A stretch of 64,000 bases of DNA from Ectorhizobium quercum (GTDB lineage: Bacteria > Pseudomonadota > Alphaproteobacteria > Rhizobiales > Rhizobiaceae). The notes beneath the pieces are model-generated. The model saw only the letters and a program-made list of their open reading frames with translations, was not told the origin of the DNA and made no database searches. The stretch lies in contig NZ_JANFPI010000005.1 of the NCBI RefSeq assembly GCF_026552795.1, positions 372,001-436,000 on the forward strand, given 5' to 3'. This document shows positions 1 to 8,514 of the stretch, piece by piece. Position 1 is the stretch's first letter. Each line of letters begins with the position of its first letter. Both the position numbers and the translations under genes were made by a program.

Positions 1-194
1 CCTATGGCGAAGCCGGCGCGGACGGGGAAATACTGCTTCGCTACGATCCGGACGCCTGGCGCGCGGCGCTGCTGGAACTGATCGACGATGCGGACAAGCG
101 TGCCGCTGCGGCCTCTGCCACCCGCGAACGCGTCGCTGCGATGACCCGAAGCGCAGAACGGGGTCTCGACCTTTCGCCGCCGCCCTTTCCGTAA
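1..194 (+). CDS. C-terminal fragment, possible glycosyltransferase
   Basis: An open frame enters from the left edge and stops with TAA at 192-194, giving the last 63 or so residues of a protein. The tail holds an acidic and aromatic stretch (LLRYDPDAWRAALLELIDD) followed by an Ala/Arg-rich helix. Such tails are common at the end of group 1 glycosyltransferases, but no catalytic motif lies inside the window, so the family is a guess. The frame is believed real because its codon use matches the neighbours and the next gene starts 66 bases later on the same strand. Confidence 0.45.
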   Translation, partial: YGEAGADGEILLRYDPDAWRAALLELIDDADKRAAAASATRERVAAMTRSAERGLDLSPPPFP

Positions 195-260
195 CCGTAT
201 CCCCTTCAAAACATGGAGGAAGGGGTTTATGACGGGTCCATCGAAAAGACGGAATGTGCC

Positions 261-734
261 ATGTCGAAAACCACCCCTGCCACCCGGACGCTCGAAAATG
301 CGGGCGTCGTCTTCGAAACCGTTTCCTACGACTACGATCCGGATGCGCCGCGTGTCGGCCTTCAGGCGGCGGAAGCGATCGGGGAGGAACCGCACCGTGT
401 GCTCAAGACGCTGATGGCGACGGTGGACGGCAAGCCGGTCTGCGCCGTCATTCCTGCCGACCGCGAGGTCAGCATGAAGAAGCTCGCGGCGGCGTTCGGC
501 GGCAAGTCGGCGGCGATGATGAAGCCCGCCGACGCCGAACGGCTGACGGGCTATCATGTGGGCGGTATCAGCCCCTTCGGCCAGAGGAAGACCGTTCCGA
601 CGGCCATCGAGATCGCAGCCCTTTCGGAGCCCTATGTCTTCATGAACGGCGGGCAGCGCGGTCTTCAGGTCCGCCTCGACCCGAAGGCGGCGCTTGCCGC
701 GCTCGGGGCGAAGGCGGCACCGCTGATCTCCTGA
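261..734 (+). CDS. ybaK: YbaK/EbsC-type aminoacyl-tRNA deacylase
   Basis: This 157-residue protein belongs to the YbaK/EbsC family, whose E. coli member hydrolyses Cys-tRNA(Pro) in trans. Visible family features are the conserved lysine in HRVLKTLMA (K49), the CAVIPADREV strand, and the GGISPFGQRK loop at about 101-110. The length fits the family (about 155-160 residues). I chose the ATG at 261 because MSKTTPATRTL is the usual family N terminus; an in-frame ATG at 213 would add 16 residues of unlikely sequence. It stands alone, 74 bases before the aminopeptidase gene on the same strand. Confidence 0.9.
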   Translation: MSKTTPATRTLENAGVVFETVSYDYDPDAPRVGLQAAEAIGEEPHRVLKTLMATVDGKPVCAVIPADREVSMKKLAAAFGGKSAAMMKPADAERLTGYHVGGISPFGQRKTVPTAIEIAALSEPYVFMNGGQRGLQVRLDPKAALAALGAKAAPLIS

Positions 735-808
735 TTTTGCGGGTGGACACCGTCCCCTCAGGCGTTATCCTCCGCCCTTCTCCATAGCCAACGACAGCAG
801 GTTCTTCC

Positions 809-2056
809 ATGACATCCGATACAAGCGCCTTCATCGACCCCGTGAAACTGGAAAGACTGGCGACGACCGCCGTCAAGGTCGGGCTGCGGCTGGAAAAGGG
901 GCAGGATCTCGTCATGACGGCACCGATCGGCGCGCTGCCGCTCGTGCGTCTCATCACCCGCGAAGCCTACAAGGCAGGCGCCGGCCTCGTCACCACGTTC
1001 TATTCCGACGAGGAAGCCATTCTCGCGCGTTATCGATATGCGCCCGACGAGAGCTTCGACCGCGCCAGCGGCTGGCTCTACGAGGGCATGGCGAAGGCCT
1101 TTGCCGGCAATGCGGCGCGGCTTGCCATTTCCGGCGACAATCCGATGATGCTGGCGGGACAGGACCCGGCCAGGGTGGCGCGCGCCAACCGCGCCAATTC
1201 CATGTCCTACAAGCCGGCGCTGGAGAAGATCTCCAATTTCGACATCAACTGGAACATCGTCTCCTATCCCAACCCCGCCTGGGCGAAGCAGGTTTTCCCG
1301 GACCTGCCGGAAGCCAAGGCCGTCGAAAAGCTGGCGGAGGCGATCTTCGCCGCCTCGCGCGTCGACCGCGACGATCCCGTCGCCGCCTGGGAGGAGCACA
1401 ACGCCAACCTCAGGAAGAAATCCTCCTGGCTGAACGGCGAGCGTTTCGCGGCGCTGCACTTCACCGGCCCCGGCACCGATCTCACGGTCGGCCTGGCCGA
1501 CGATCACGAATGGCATGGCGGCGCCTCCACGGCCAAGAACGGCATCACCTGCAATCCCAACATTCCGACCGAGGAAGTGTTCACCACGCCACATGCGCTG
1601 CGCGTCGAAGGCACGGTGTCGTCCACCAAGCCGCTGTCACATCAAGGGACGCTGATCGACGACATTCAGGTGCGCTTCGAGGGCGGCCGCATCGTCGAGG
1701 CGAAGGCGTCGAAGGGCGAGGAAGTGCTGAACAAGGTGCTCGACACCGACGAGGGCGCGCGGCGTTTGGGCGAAGTGGCGCTGGTGCCGCATTCCTCGCC
1801 GATCTCGCAGAGCGGCATCCTGTTCTACAACACGCTGTTCGACGAAAACGCCTCCTGCCACATCGCGCTCGGCCAGTGCTATTCCAAATGCTTCCTGAAC
1901 GGCGCATCGCTGTCGCAGGCGGAAATCGCGGCCAAGGGCGGCAATTCGAGCCTCATCCACATCGACTGGATGATCGGCTCCGACAAGGTGGATATCGACG
2001 GCGTGAAGCCGGACGGCACGCGCGTGCCGGTGTTCCGCAAGGGCGAATGGGCCTGA
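809..2056 (+). CDS. M29 family aminopeptidase
   Basis: The 415-residue protein matches metallopeptidase family M29 (aminopeptidase T/S, AmpS), cytosolic enzymes that release N-terminal residues with two metal ions. The family core is visible in PTEEVFTTPHALRVEGTV, in HSSPISQSGILFYNTLFDEN followed by a histidine (metal ligands Glu, His and Asp), and in HIDWMIGS near the C terminus. Length is typical (about 410). There is no signal peptide. The gene follows ybaK with a 74-base gap and is followed by an RPE-like repeat, so it probably ends its transcript. Confidence 0.92.
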   Translation: MTSDTSAFIDPVKLERLATTAVKVGLRLEKGQDLVMTAPIGALPLVRLITREAYKAGAGLVTTFYSDEEAILARYRYAPDESFDRASGWLYEGMAKAFAGNAARLAISGDNPMMLAGQDPARVARANRANSMSYKPALEKISNFDINWNIVSYPNPAWAKQVFPDLPEAKAVEKLAEAIFAASRVDRDDPVAAWEEHNANLRKKSSWLNGERFAALHFTGPGTDLTVGLADDHEWHGGASTAKNGITCNPNIPTEEVFTTPHALRVEGTVSSTKPLSHQGTLIDDIQVRFEGGRIVEAKASKGEEVLNKVLDTDEGARRLGEVALVPHSSPISQSGILFYNTLFDENASCHIALGQCYSKCFLNGASLSQAEIAAKGGNSSLIHIDWMIGSDKVDIDGVKPDGTRVPVFRKGEWA

Positions 2057-2112
2057 GAACGATGGAGGACGCCATGACGGCGTCATCAGAGTGCTGACAA
2101 ACGGTTCATCGC

Positions 2113-2203
2113 TTTCTTTCGTCATGGTCGGGCTTGCCCGACCATCCACCGCGCCGCTTGCGGCGTGGCCCCTCTGGTTGAGCCCGAGGGTGACGGAAGA
2201 GAA
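2113..2203. repeat. RPE-like palindromic intergenic repeat, copy 1
   Basis: An element of about 90 bp sits between the aminopeptidase gene and the convergent xseA. It opens with a hairpin ATGGTCGGGC-TT-GCCCGACCAT (2124-2145), has a second small hairpin (GCGCCGC/GCGGCGT) in the middle, and closes with TGACGGAAGAG. The same outline recurs at 11971-12062 and, shortened, at 20366-20416. It resembles the rhizobial palindromic elements known from Rhizobiaceae. The bases just after it (TGTCAATACACC) also resemble those after copy 3. Confidence 0.7.
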
Positions 2204-2252
2204 AATTGTCAATACACCCCCGGGGCGCCAGGACGGCGCCCTTTTTCATGGC

Positions 2253-3848
2253 TTAGAACAGGCTGCCCTGATCGGGCGGCGCCTTGCCGGCCTTCGCGGG
2301 CCGCTTGCGGGAGGACGGGGGAGCGACAGGCGCCGGAGGCTCCGCCCCCTCCCCCGCTGTCGCCGTGATGCGCCCGTCGACGAATTCGATGGACAGGACC
2401 TGCCCTGGAGCGACGAGGGATGCCCGCGCCAGCAGACGCTCGTCCCCGTCGCGGATCACGGCATAGCCGCGCTTCAGCACGTTGCGATAGGAAAGCGATT
2501 GCAGCACGCGATCCTGCGCGGCAACGGCCAGCCTGCGATGGGCGAGCGCCGTCGCCACTGCCGTGTCGGCCCGTGCGAACAGGGCCAGCACCTTTTCGCG
2601 CTCGCGGCCCGTCTGATTTCGCAGGCGGTTCGGAAAGGCCCGGAACACCGCATCGGCGGCACCGACCCGGCTTCGGCCAGCCAGAACCAGACGCTCGACG
2701 ATGCGTTCCGCGCGGTTCAGGCGCTCGGCGATGAATTGCCTCTGCTGCACGATCCGCGCGCCCAGCATGTCGGGCCGCAGCCGCGCCGCGGCCTGTTCCA
2801 GCGTCCGGCGCTTGGCGATGGCGGTGCGCTCCAGCCCCCGCCCGAGGCCGGTGGCGGCCTCGTCGAAACGACGGCGCGGCAGGGCGAGAAGCTGGTCCAG
2901 CGACGGCAGGGCGCGCACGAGACTGCGCACACCCTGCTGGCGGTTCTGCATTTGCCGCGACACGGCGCCTTGCAGGCGGGCGGCAAGACCGGCGATCTGG
3001 GCCTCCAGTTCGGCCTTCACCGGCACCGCCATTTCCGCAGCACCCGTCGGCGTCGGCGCGCGAATGTCGGCGGCATGGTCGATCAGCGTCCAGTCCGTTT
3101 CATGCCCCACGGCGGAAATCAGCGGGATGCGGCTGGCCGCCGCGGCGCGCACCACGGCCTCGTCGTTGAAGCTCCAGAGGTCTTCGAGACTGCCGCCGCC
3201 GCGCGCCACGATCAGCACGTCGGGCCGGGCGATCCCGCCTTCCGGCGTCAGGGCGTTGAAGCCTTCGATGGCGCGAGCCACCTCGTCGCCCGATCCCTCG
3301 CCCTGCACCTTCACCGGCCAGACGACGACATGAACCGGAAAACGGTCGGATATGCGATGCAGGATATCGCGAATGACCGCGCCGGTGGGCGACGTCACCA
3401 CGCCGATGACCATCGGCATGAAGGGCAGCGGCTTCTTCGACGCGGCGTCGAACAGCCCCTCCGCAGCCAGCTTGCGGCGGCGCTCCTCCAGCAGCGCCAT
3501 CAGCGCGCCGACGCCGGCGGGCTCCAGGCTTTCGATGACGATCTGATATTTGGACGAACCGGGAAAGGTGGTGATCTTGCCGGTCGCGATCACTTCCATG
3601 CCTTCCTCGGGGCGGACCTTCAGGCGGCTGAACGTGCCCTTCCAGATGACGGCATCGATGCGGGCCTTGTCGTCCTTCAGCGAGAAATAGGCATGCCCGG
3701 AGGAATGCGGGCCGCGATAGCCGGACACCTCGCCGCGCACGCGGACGCGGTCGAACGCCGTCTCGATGGTGCGCTTGATGGAGCCGGAAAGCTCCGAAAC
3801 GGAGAACTCGGCGAGATTGGTCGGCGAATCGTCGAAAAAGCTGCTCAT
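2253..3848 (-). CDS. xseA: Exodeoxyribonuclease VII large subunit
   Basis: XseA (531 residues here) forms exonuclease VII with XseB and degrades single-stranded DNA from both ends in mismatch repair and lesion tolerance. The N-terminal OB fold runs over about residues 1-110 ([26 protein letters not shown]). The catalytic part holds [28 protein letters not shown] and [21 protein letters not shown] long helical region and a Pro/Lys-rich tail follow. The start at 3848 ([17 protein letters not shown]) is the family start; the longer frame upstream has a non-coding look. No xseB is nearby. Confidence 0.95.
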   Translation of the reverse strand: MSSFFDDSPTNLAEFSVSELSGSIKRTIETAFDRVRVRGEVSGYRGPHSSGHAYFSLKDDKARIDAVIWKGTFSRLKVRPEEGMEVIATGKITTFPGSSKYQIVIESLEPAGVGALMALLEERRRKLAAEGLFDAASKKPLPFMPMVIGVVTSPTGAVIRDILHRISDRFPVHVVVWPVKVQGEGSGDEVARAIEGFNALTPEGGIARPDVLIVARGGGSLEDLWSFNDEAVVRAAAASRIPLISAVGHETDWTLIDHAADIRAPTPTGAAEMAVPVKAELEAQIAGLAARLQGAVSRQMQNRQQGVRSLVRALPSLDQLLALPRRRFDEAATGLGRGLERTAIAKRRTLEQAAARLRPDMLGARIVQQRQFIAERLNRAERIVERLVLAGRSRVGAADAVFRAFPNRLRNQTGREREKVLALFARADTAVATALAHRRLAVAAQDRVLQSLSYRNVLKRGYAVIRDGDERLLARASLVAPGQVLSIEFVDGRITATAGEGAEPPAPVAPPSSRKRPAKAGKAPPDQGSLF

Positions 3849-4044
3849 GGCCGCAAATATCGCATGGCAGATGCAAATTGCAGCGTCTTTTCGCAGCCGA
3901 TCTGGCGAATTCCTCGGGAAAAGCCGGGCGGGCATAATCGCGCCGCCCGCCCCTGTCCGTTCAATGGGTTGATGCCGGCGTCGTCCGCCCTGCCTGCGGC
4001 CAAGGCCATACTTCCCCTGCGACGCAACCCTTCAGGAGCACAGA

Positions 4045-4308
4045 ATGAGCGATCCTTTCCTCAACACCCACCCCTCGCTTTCCGGTCCGGCCACGGCGGG
4101 CTTTGCCGTCACGCCATCGGACGGCGCCGAACTGGCGCAGCCGAGCCGCGCCCTTTATGTCGGCGGTGCGGGCGACCTCGCCGTGACGCTGCTGTCCGGC
4201 GACAGCGTGAGCCTCGGCGCCGTTCCGGCCGGCAGCCTGCTGCCGCTGCGCGTCAGCCGGGTTCACGCCACCGGCACGACCGCCACGGCAATCGTCGCCC
4301 TCATCTGA
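4045..4308 (+). CDS. Small spike-base-like protein (RCAP_Rcc01079 type)
   Basis: The 87-residue protein has the pattern of the spike base protein family named after Rhodobacter capsulatus gene-transfer-agent locus RCAP_Rcc01079: FAVTPSDGAELAQPSRALYVGGAG, then a short beta-rich stretch, VPAGSLLPLRVSRVHATGTT, and a hydrophobic end. Family members build the base of tail spikes in phages and gene transfer agents. No other phage or GTA gene is in the window, so this is an orphan and its role here is unknown. The start at 4045 has an AGGAGC sequence 5-10 bases upstream. Confidence 0.7.
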   Translation: MSDPFLNTHPSLSGPATAGFAVTPSDGAELAQPSRALYVGGAGDLAVTLLSGDSVSLGAVPAGSLLPLRVSRVHATGTTATAIVALI

Positions 4309-4420
4309 GGCCATTTCCCGATTTCGAACACCGAAACAAAGCGTTAACCCTTGTCAGGGCCCGTTTTTTTAACGGTTCACGGCTATTCTGACGACAATCA
4401 AGAAAACAGGGATATTCGCA

Positions 4421-4657
4421 ATGATCTTCGTCGCAACGTTCGGAATCGGGCTGGCCGCCGGGCTCACACGTTCCATCCTCTCGGTCGTGGCCGCCTCCGT
4501 CGCCATTCTCGTGACCTTCGCGCTGGCCGCCACACTGGGCGGCGGTGCCTCCCTCATGGCGCTGCTCGTCGCCATCGGCGGCTACAATGTCGGCCTGATC
4601 GCCAACATCTGCGTCCGCATTGCCGGCGAGGAACCGAGCGCCGAAGAAGCGCGCTGA
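4421..4657 (+). CDS. Small two-helix membrane protein, function unknown
   Basis: I do not recognise this 78-residue protein. Two hydrophobic segments are clear, residues 1-44 (probably one or two helices, rich in Ala, Val and Leu) and 45-65 (SLMALLVAIGGYNVGLIANICV), followed by a charged tail AGEEPSAEEAR. An upstream GGGATATTCGCA provides a weak ribosome binding site. A strong hairpin follows 31 bases after the stop, which supports a real transcript. Confidence 0.6.
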   Translation: MIFVATFGIGLAAGLTRSILSVVAASVAILVTFALAATLGGGASLMALLVAIGGYNVGLIANICVRIAGEEPSAEEAR

Positions 4658-4688
4658 TCCGACCCGCATTTCCCGCAACCGCGCGGAC

Positions 4689-4730
4689 CGACCGAAGCGC
4701 TCCTTCAGGGATGACGGAGCGCTTCGGTCG
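4689..4730. terminator. Perfect 15-bp stem hairpin between convergent genes
   Basis: CGACCGAAGCGCTCC (4689-4703) and GGAGCGCTTCGGTCG (4716-4730) pair perfectly around a 12-base loop. It lies between the ends of the small membrane protein gene and the convergent GT-C-like gene, so it probably stops transcription from both sides. The T run on the plus strand is only TTT. Confidence 0.75.
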
Positions 4731-4761
4731 TTTCATGCACCTTCAGCCGAACCCGCTGCGC

Positions 4762-6630
4762 CTACGGCCTGACGCGGAAAAGCTGCAATCCCGCGCCGGC
4801 CGTCGTCGGCAGCGGTTCGAGATAGGCCGGAACCCGGCCCGCCGCGAGACCGGCATAGAGCCCGTCGGGCTTGAGAGCGGCGATCTGTCGCGTCTGCGGG
4901 TCGTCGGCGCAGAAGGCGACGACCGTGACCCCGGCGCCACGCAGGAAGGCTTCAGCTTCACGCGGTATGGCCAGCCCGATATGCAGTTCGGTAAGCATGC
5001 CGGGCTGATTGCGGTGATAGGGTGCCGTCAGGACGCGATGACCGGAAAAACGCAGGATCGACGCTCCAAGATTGGAGGGCGCCGCGACGACGCCCGGCGG
5101 CAGGGCCGCGAGGCCGGACAGCGCGTCCTCGCCGTTGCAGCGCCACGCGCCCGCCTCCGCACCGGCAACGGCGGGGGCGACGACCGGCGCGCGGAACCGC
5201 TGCACGATGCCGTTGATGCCTTCGCTCGGCAAGGCGCCGCCGAACACCCAGACGGCCGGAACGGACGCGAGCGTCGCGGTCAGGAAGAAGAACCCGGCGG
5301 CCATGTTCTCCGGCTCGGCATTCGAAAGCCGGCGGAGTTCCGCGACGAGCAGCGAGAGCGGGAGGATGACGAGCAGGTTGGAAAAGATCGCGCCGCGCAC
5401 CTGAACCAGCGCGACGGCCCAGGCCGCGAGAATGAGCGCGAACAGGATGGCATGGCCTTCGACGCGATCGCCGAGCAGCACGCGCGACAGCGCAACCGCC
5501 ATGCCGAAGAAGCCGACCGCATAGAAGCCGCCGGCCGTCGCCGGTTCCGAGCGGATCGTCGCCAGAAACGACTGCGCCTCCGTCACCTTGTTCAGCCACA
5601 GGGACACGAGCAGCGGATCGAGATCGGCCAGCGGGCTGCCGAGACATTGCGGCGCCAGAGCCAGCGCGGCCAGAAGGACGATGGCGCCGTTGGCGCCGAC
5701 GACGGCAAGGCGCCGGCGGATATTCCAGCCGCTGGCATGGCGGGCGGAGACGAACATCAGCGCGCCGCCCAGCGCCGACAGGCCATAGAAGCCGAGCGAA
5801 AGGCTGTCGCACGTCACCACGGCATAGCGCGAGGGCGGCACGGTCGCCAGAAACAGGACGGTGACGGAAAGGGCCAGCGACAGGCCGAAGGCGGAAGCAG
5901 CCCTTTCGAACGCCTTGCCATGCACGAGCCACAGGCCCGTGACCGCAAGGCAGATGACGGCCAGCAGAGGCGTCGTTTCCGCGCCGATGGCGAGCGCCAG
6001 CGCCGCCAGAACGCCGCCGACAGCATAATTGACGGCGCCGTAGCGGCGATCCAACAGCACGGCGGCCAATCCGGCGATCAGGACGAGCTGGAGGTTGTGG
6101 TGATCGATGGAGCCGGGCAGGAAGCGGTTGGAGGTCACGACCAGAATGACCGTGAAGCTCATGGCGACGTTCATGGCCCCGGCACCGCCGAGACGGCGGG
6201 CGCCGAGCCCGACGCAGCCGATCAGCGGCGGGACGAGCGCCAGCGGCCAGACCGCGAGTGCCGCCGCCTCGGCGGCCGTCCCGTCGAGAAACAGGCCGAA
6301 AAACAGGATCAGGCCGGCAATCGGCGCGTCGATCAGGCGCGACCAGTGCATGAGCGTTCCACCCGCCAGCCCGAGGCGATACTGCATCGCATCGAACCAG
6401 CCCTGACCGGCGAGAAGATCGCGCACGACGACCAGACGCATCACGTCGTCATTGTCGGCGCCGACATAATCGGTGGCGCCGGGCACGGTCAGCAACAGGA
6501 CAGTGGAGATCGCGGCCAGGCTGAAAAGCACCGTCATCAGCGACAGGCGGCTCCACCAGAGCCGGTCCTCGCCGGCTATCAGGGAATCGACGCGGCGCGT
6601 TCCGGCAGGCAGGTGAAATGCGTTCGTCAT
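4762..6630 (-). CDS. GT-C-like integral membrane glycosyltransferase
   Basis: This 622-residue protein has one helix near residues 28-50, a first outer loop with the acidic motif DNDD (59-62), then HWSRLID (95-101), a further run of about ten hydrophobic helices with IDHHNL (175-180), and a soluble C-terminal domain from about residue 480. An acidic motif in the first outer loop is the mark of GT-C enzymes (STT3, ArnT, Gtr type), which move sugars from polyprenyl-phosphate donors on the outer face of the inner membrane. The substrate is unknown. The divergent genes for a lipid-sugar synthase and a GtrA flippase support this role. Confidence 0.65.
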   Translation of the reverse strand: MTNAFHLPAGTRRVDSLIAGEDRLWWSRLSLMTVLFSLAAISTVLLLTVPGATDYVGADNDDVMRLVVVRDLLAGQGWFDAMQYRLGLAGGTLMHWSRLIDAPIAGLILFFGLFLDGTAAEAAALAVWPLALVPPLIGCVGLGARRLGGAGAMNVAMSFTVILVVTSNRFLPGSIDHHNLQLVLIAGLAAVLLDRRYGAVNYAVGGVLAALALAIGAETTPLLAVICLAVTGLWLVHGKAFERAASAFGLSLALSVTVLFLATVPPSRYAVVTCDSLSLGFYGLSALGGALMFVSARHASGWNIRRRLAVVGANGAIVLLAALALAPQCLGSPLADLDPLLVSLWLNKVTEAQSFLATIRSEPATAGGFYAVGFFGMAVALSRVLLGDRVEGHAILFALILAAWAVALVQVRGAIFSNLLVILPLSLLVAELRRLSNAEPENMAAGFFFLTATLASVPAVWVFGGALPSEGINGIVQRFRAPVVAPAVAGAEAGAWRCNGEDALSGLAALPPGVVAAPSNLGASILRFSGHRVLTAPYHRNQPGMLTELHIGLAIPREAEAFLRGAGVTVVAFCADDPQTRQIAALKPDGLYAGLAAGRVPAYLEPLPTTAGAGLQLFRVRP

Positions 6631-6646
6631 GTCCGCAGATTCCTCA

Positions 6647-6913
6647 GGGTCAGGACATGTTGAATTGGCGCATTCTGCGTCGCGGATTTCGTGTTCGGCG
6701 AGGAGGAAAGATGCAGGAAATGCCGATCATTTTCAAATCTTCCCGACGACGTCCGGGCGCGAAATCCGCAACGCCCTTCGGGTTCGAAGTCATGGGCCGG
6801 CTGATCGCAGACAATGCTCGACAAGACCATGTGGTCTTGCCTTGCGCGTGTTTGCTTCCATCCAATCCCATGACTTCGAACAGAATGCGTCAATTCAACA
6901 GGTCCTGACCCTC
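6647..6913. repeat. Nested inverted-repeat element, 267 bp
   Basis: The two ends are inverted repeats of 32 bases (6647-6678 and 6882-6913) that match at 30 positions. Inside lie three more perfect pairs: GCGGATTTCG (6683-6692) with CGAAATCCGC (6761-6770); GTTCGAAGTCATGGG (6783-6797) with its complement (6868-6882); and CAAGACCA (6823-6830) with TGGTCTTG (6833-6840). The whole element can fold into a branched cruciform. It fills the divergent intergenic region between two glycosylation genes. Short frames across it are by-products. It resembles a rhizobial intergenic mosaic element, though a second copy is not in this window. Confidence 0.8.
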
Positions 6914-7038
6914 ATGTTTCCGGCTTACTTTCACGATGTTCGGCGGTCCGAAACCTAGCCTTAACCTGTTCAAGAAATAGTAAAGGCCAGAGAAACGGAA
7001 TGAATCCGTCGCATGATGATCGAATACCGGGTGGACCC

Positions 7039-8046
7039 ATGACCGAAGCCCCGACCTCGCCGATGAACGGCGATCAGGACATAGCCGTATTGCTGCCGTG
7101 CCATAACGAGGCGGCGACGATCGCGGAGGTGGTGCGCGGCTTCCGCGCGGCGCTGCCGCAGGCGCGTATCTACGTCTACGACAACAATTCCACCGACGGC
7201 ACGGCGCTGGCCGCCGTGATGGCCGGCGCCATCGTCCGCAGCGAACGACGGCAGGGCAAGGGCAATGTCGTGCGGCGCATGTTCGCCGACATTGACGCCG
7301 ACATCTACGTCATGGCGGACGGCGACGGCACCTATGCGCCGGCCGACGCCGGCAGGCTCGTCGGCGTCCTGATCGCCGAGGGCGCCGACATGGCGGTCGG
7401 CACCCGGCGCGGTGTCACGGACGATGCCGGCCGGCAGGGCCATGCCTTCGGCAACCGCGTCTTCAATTCGCTCTACCGCCGCCTGTTCGGCAACGATTTC
7501 TCCGATATCTTTTCCGGATACCGCGCCTTTACCCGCGGTTTCGTGAAGAGCTTTCCGGCGATGTCGGACGCTTTCGAGACCGAGACGGAAATGTCCGTGC
7601 ATGCCTCGCGCCTGAAGCTGCCGGTGGTCGAGATCGAACTCGACTACGGCCGCCGGCCGGAGGGGTCGCAATCCAAGCTCTCGACCTTTCGCGACGGCTG
7701 GAAGATCCTGAAGATGTTTATCATGCTGATGAAAGAAACGCGGCCCTTCGCGTTTTTCGCCATGCTCGGCTGGGCCGGCTTCTGCATCGGCCTCGGTTTC
7801 GCCATTCCCGTTCTTGCCGAGTTCTTCCGCACCGGCATGGTCAGCCGCATGCCGAGCTGGATCCTGTCGGTGGCGATGATCGGGCTGTCCTTCCTCGCCC
7901 TGACGGCGGGCATGATCCTGGATTCGCTGTCGCGCGCCCGCTACGAGCATCTGCGCCTTGCCTATATCGGCCAGTCGGAGGCCAGCCGCGAGCGCCGGCG
8001 CGACCGGTACCGCTCCGGGACGAGCGGGAGAAAGGATGCGGCATGA
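7039..8046 (+). CDS. GT2 polyprenyl-phosphate sugar transferase, GtrB/DPM-like
   Basis: A family 2 glycosyltransferase of 335 residues. The nucleotide-sugar part shows IAVLLPCHNEAATIAEVV at the start, DNNSTDGT (49-56), the RRQGKGNVVRRM loop and the metal-binding ADGDGTY (93-99). Two hydrophobic segments near residues 235-260 and 270-300 anchor it in the membrane, as in GtrB and dolichyl-phosphate mannose synthases, which make polyprenyl-phosphate sugars on the inner face. An ATG at 7000 would add 13 residues; I prefer 7039 for its GGGTGGA, but the choice is open. Its stop overlaps the gtrA-like start. Confidence 0.85.
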   Translation: MTEAPTSPMNGDQDIAVLLPCHNEAATIAEVVRGFRAALPQARIYVYDNNSTDGTALAAVMAGAIVRSERRQGKGNVVRRMFADIDADIYVMADGDGTYAPADAGRLVGVLIAEGADMAVGTRRGVTDDAGRQGHAFGNRVFNSLYRRLFGNDFSDIFSGYRAFTRGFVKSFPAMSDAFETETEMSVHASRLKLPVVEIELDYGRRPEGSQSKLSTFRDGWKILKMFIMLMKETRPFAFFAMLGWAGFCIGLGFAIPVLAEFFRTGMVSRMPSWILSVAMIGLSFLALTAGMILDSLSRARYEHLRLAYIGQSEASRERRRDRYRSGTSGRKDAA

Positions 8047-8420
8047 AACGCATCGCGCGCTTCGCAATCGTCGGCGGCGGCGGCTTTCTGGTCGATGCGC
8101 TGGTGCTTTCGGCGCTCCTGCATTTCACGCCGGCCGATCCGTTCCTGGCGCGCATCGCGGCAATCGCCGCCGCCATGAGCTTCACCTTCGTCCTGAACCG
8201 CAGCTACACCTTCGGGCGTTCCAACCGCCGCATGCTGTCCGAGAGCATCCGCTACGGCACCGTCGGCACGGTGACGGCGCTGTTCAATTACGGATTCTAT
8301 GCGGCGCTTCTCATCGGCCTTCCGGGATTGCAGCCGCTGGCCGCGCTGGTCTTCGCCTCAGCCGCCGCGATGGGCCTCAGCTTCGTCGGCTATTCCCGCC
8401 TTGTCTTCGCCCGGCGGTGA
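8043..8420 (+). CDS. GtrA family membrane protein (lipid-linked sugar flippase)
   Basis: The 125-residue protein has four hydrophobic helices and the GtrA family pattern: FAIVGGGGFLVDALVL at the start, FVLNRSYTFG in the centre, RYGTVGTVTALFNYG, and FVGYSRLVF at the end. GtrA proteins are thought to flip polyprenyl-phosphate sugars across the inner membrane. The ATGA overlap with the preceding GT2 gene shows the two are translated together. Length is typical. Confidence 0.9.
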   Translation: MKRIARFAIVGGGGFLVDALVLSALLHFTPADPFLARIAAIAAAMSFTFVLNRSYTFGRSNRRMLSESIRYGTVGTVTALFNYGFYAALLIGLPGLQPLAALVFASAAAMGLSFVGYSRLVFARR

Positions 8421-8514
8421 ACAACCGACTGCGGCTTATTGCCTAAGGCTTTCTCTTCTTCCAATATGGTGCGAACCATTTCGCGCATCGCTTCAGAAAA
8501 ACATCGGAGGAAAC

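Noticed and set aside
2091..4391. Long 766-residue plus-strand frame over xseA
   Set aside because: It is the opposite-strand shadow of xseA, rich in Arg, Gly and Pro, with no family features; GC-rich genes give such frames.
4351..6663. Long 770-residue plus-strand frame over the GT-C-like gene
   Set aside because: A charged shadow of the membrane protein gene on the other strand; the minus frame has clear helices and motifs.
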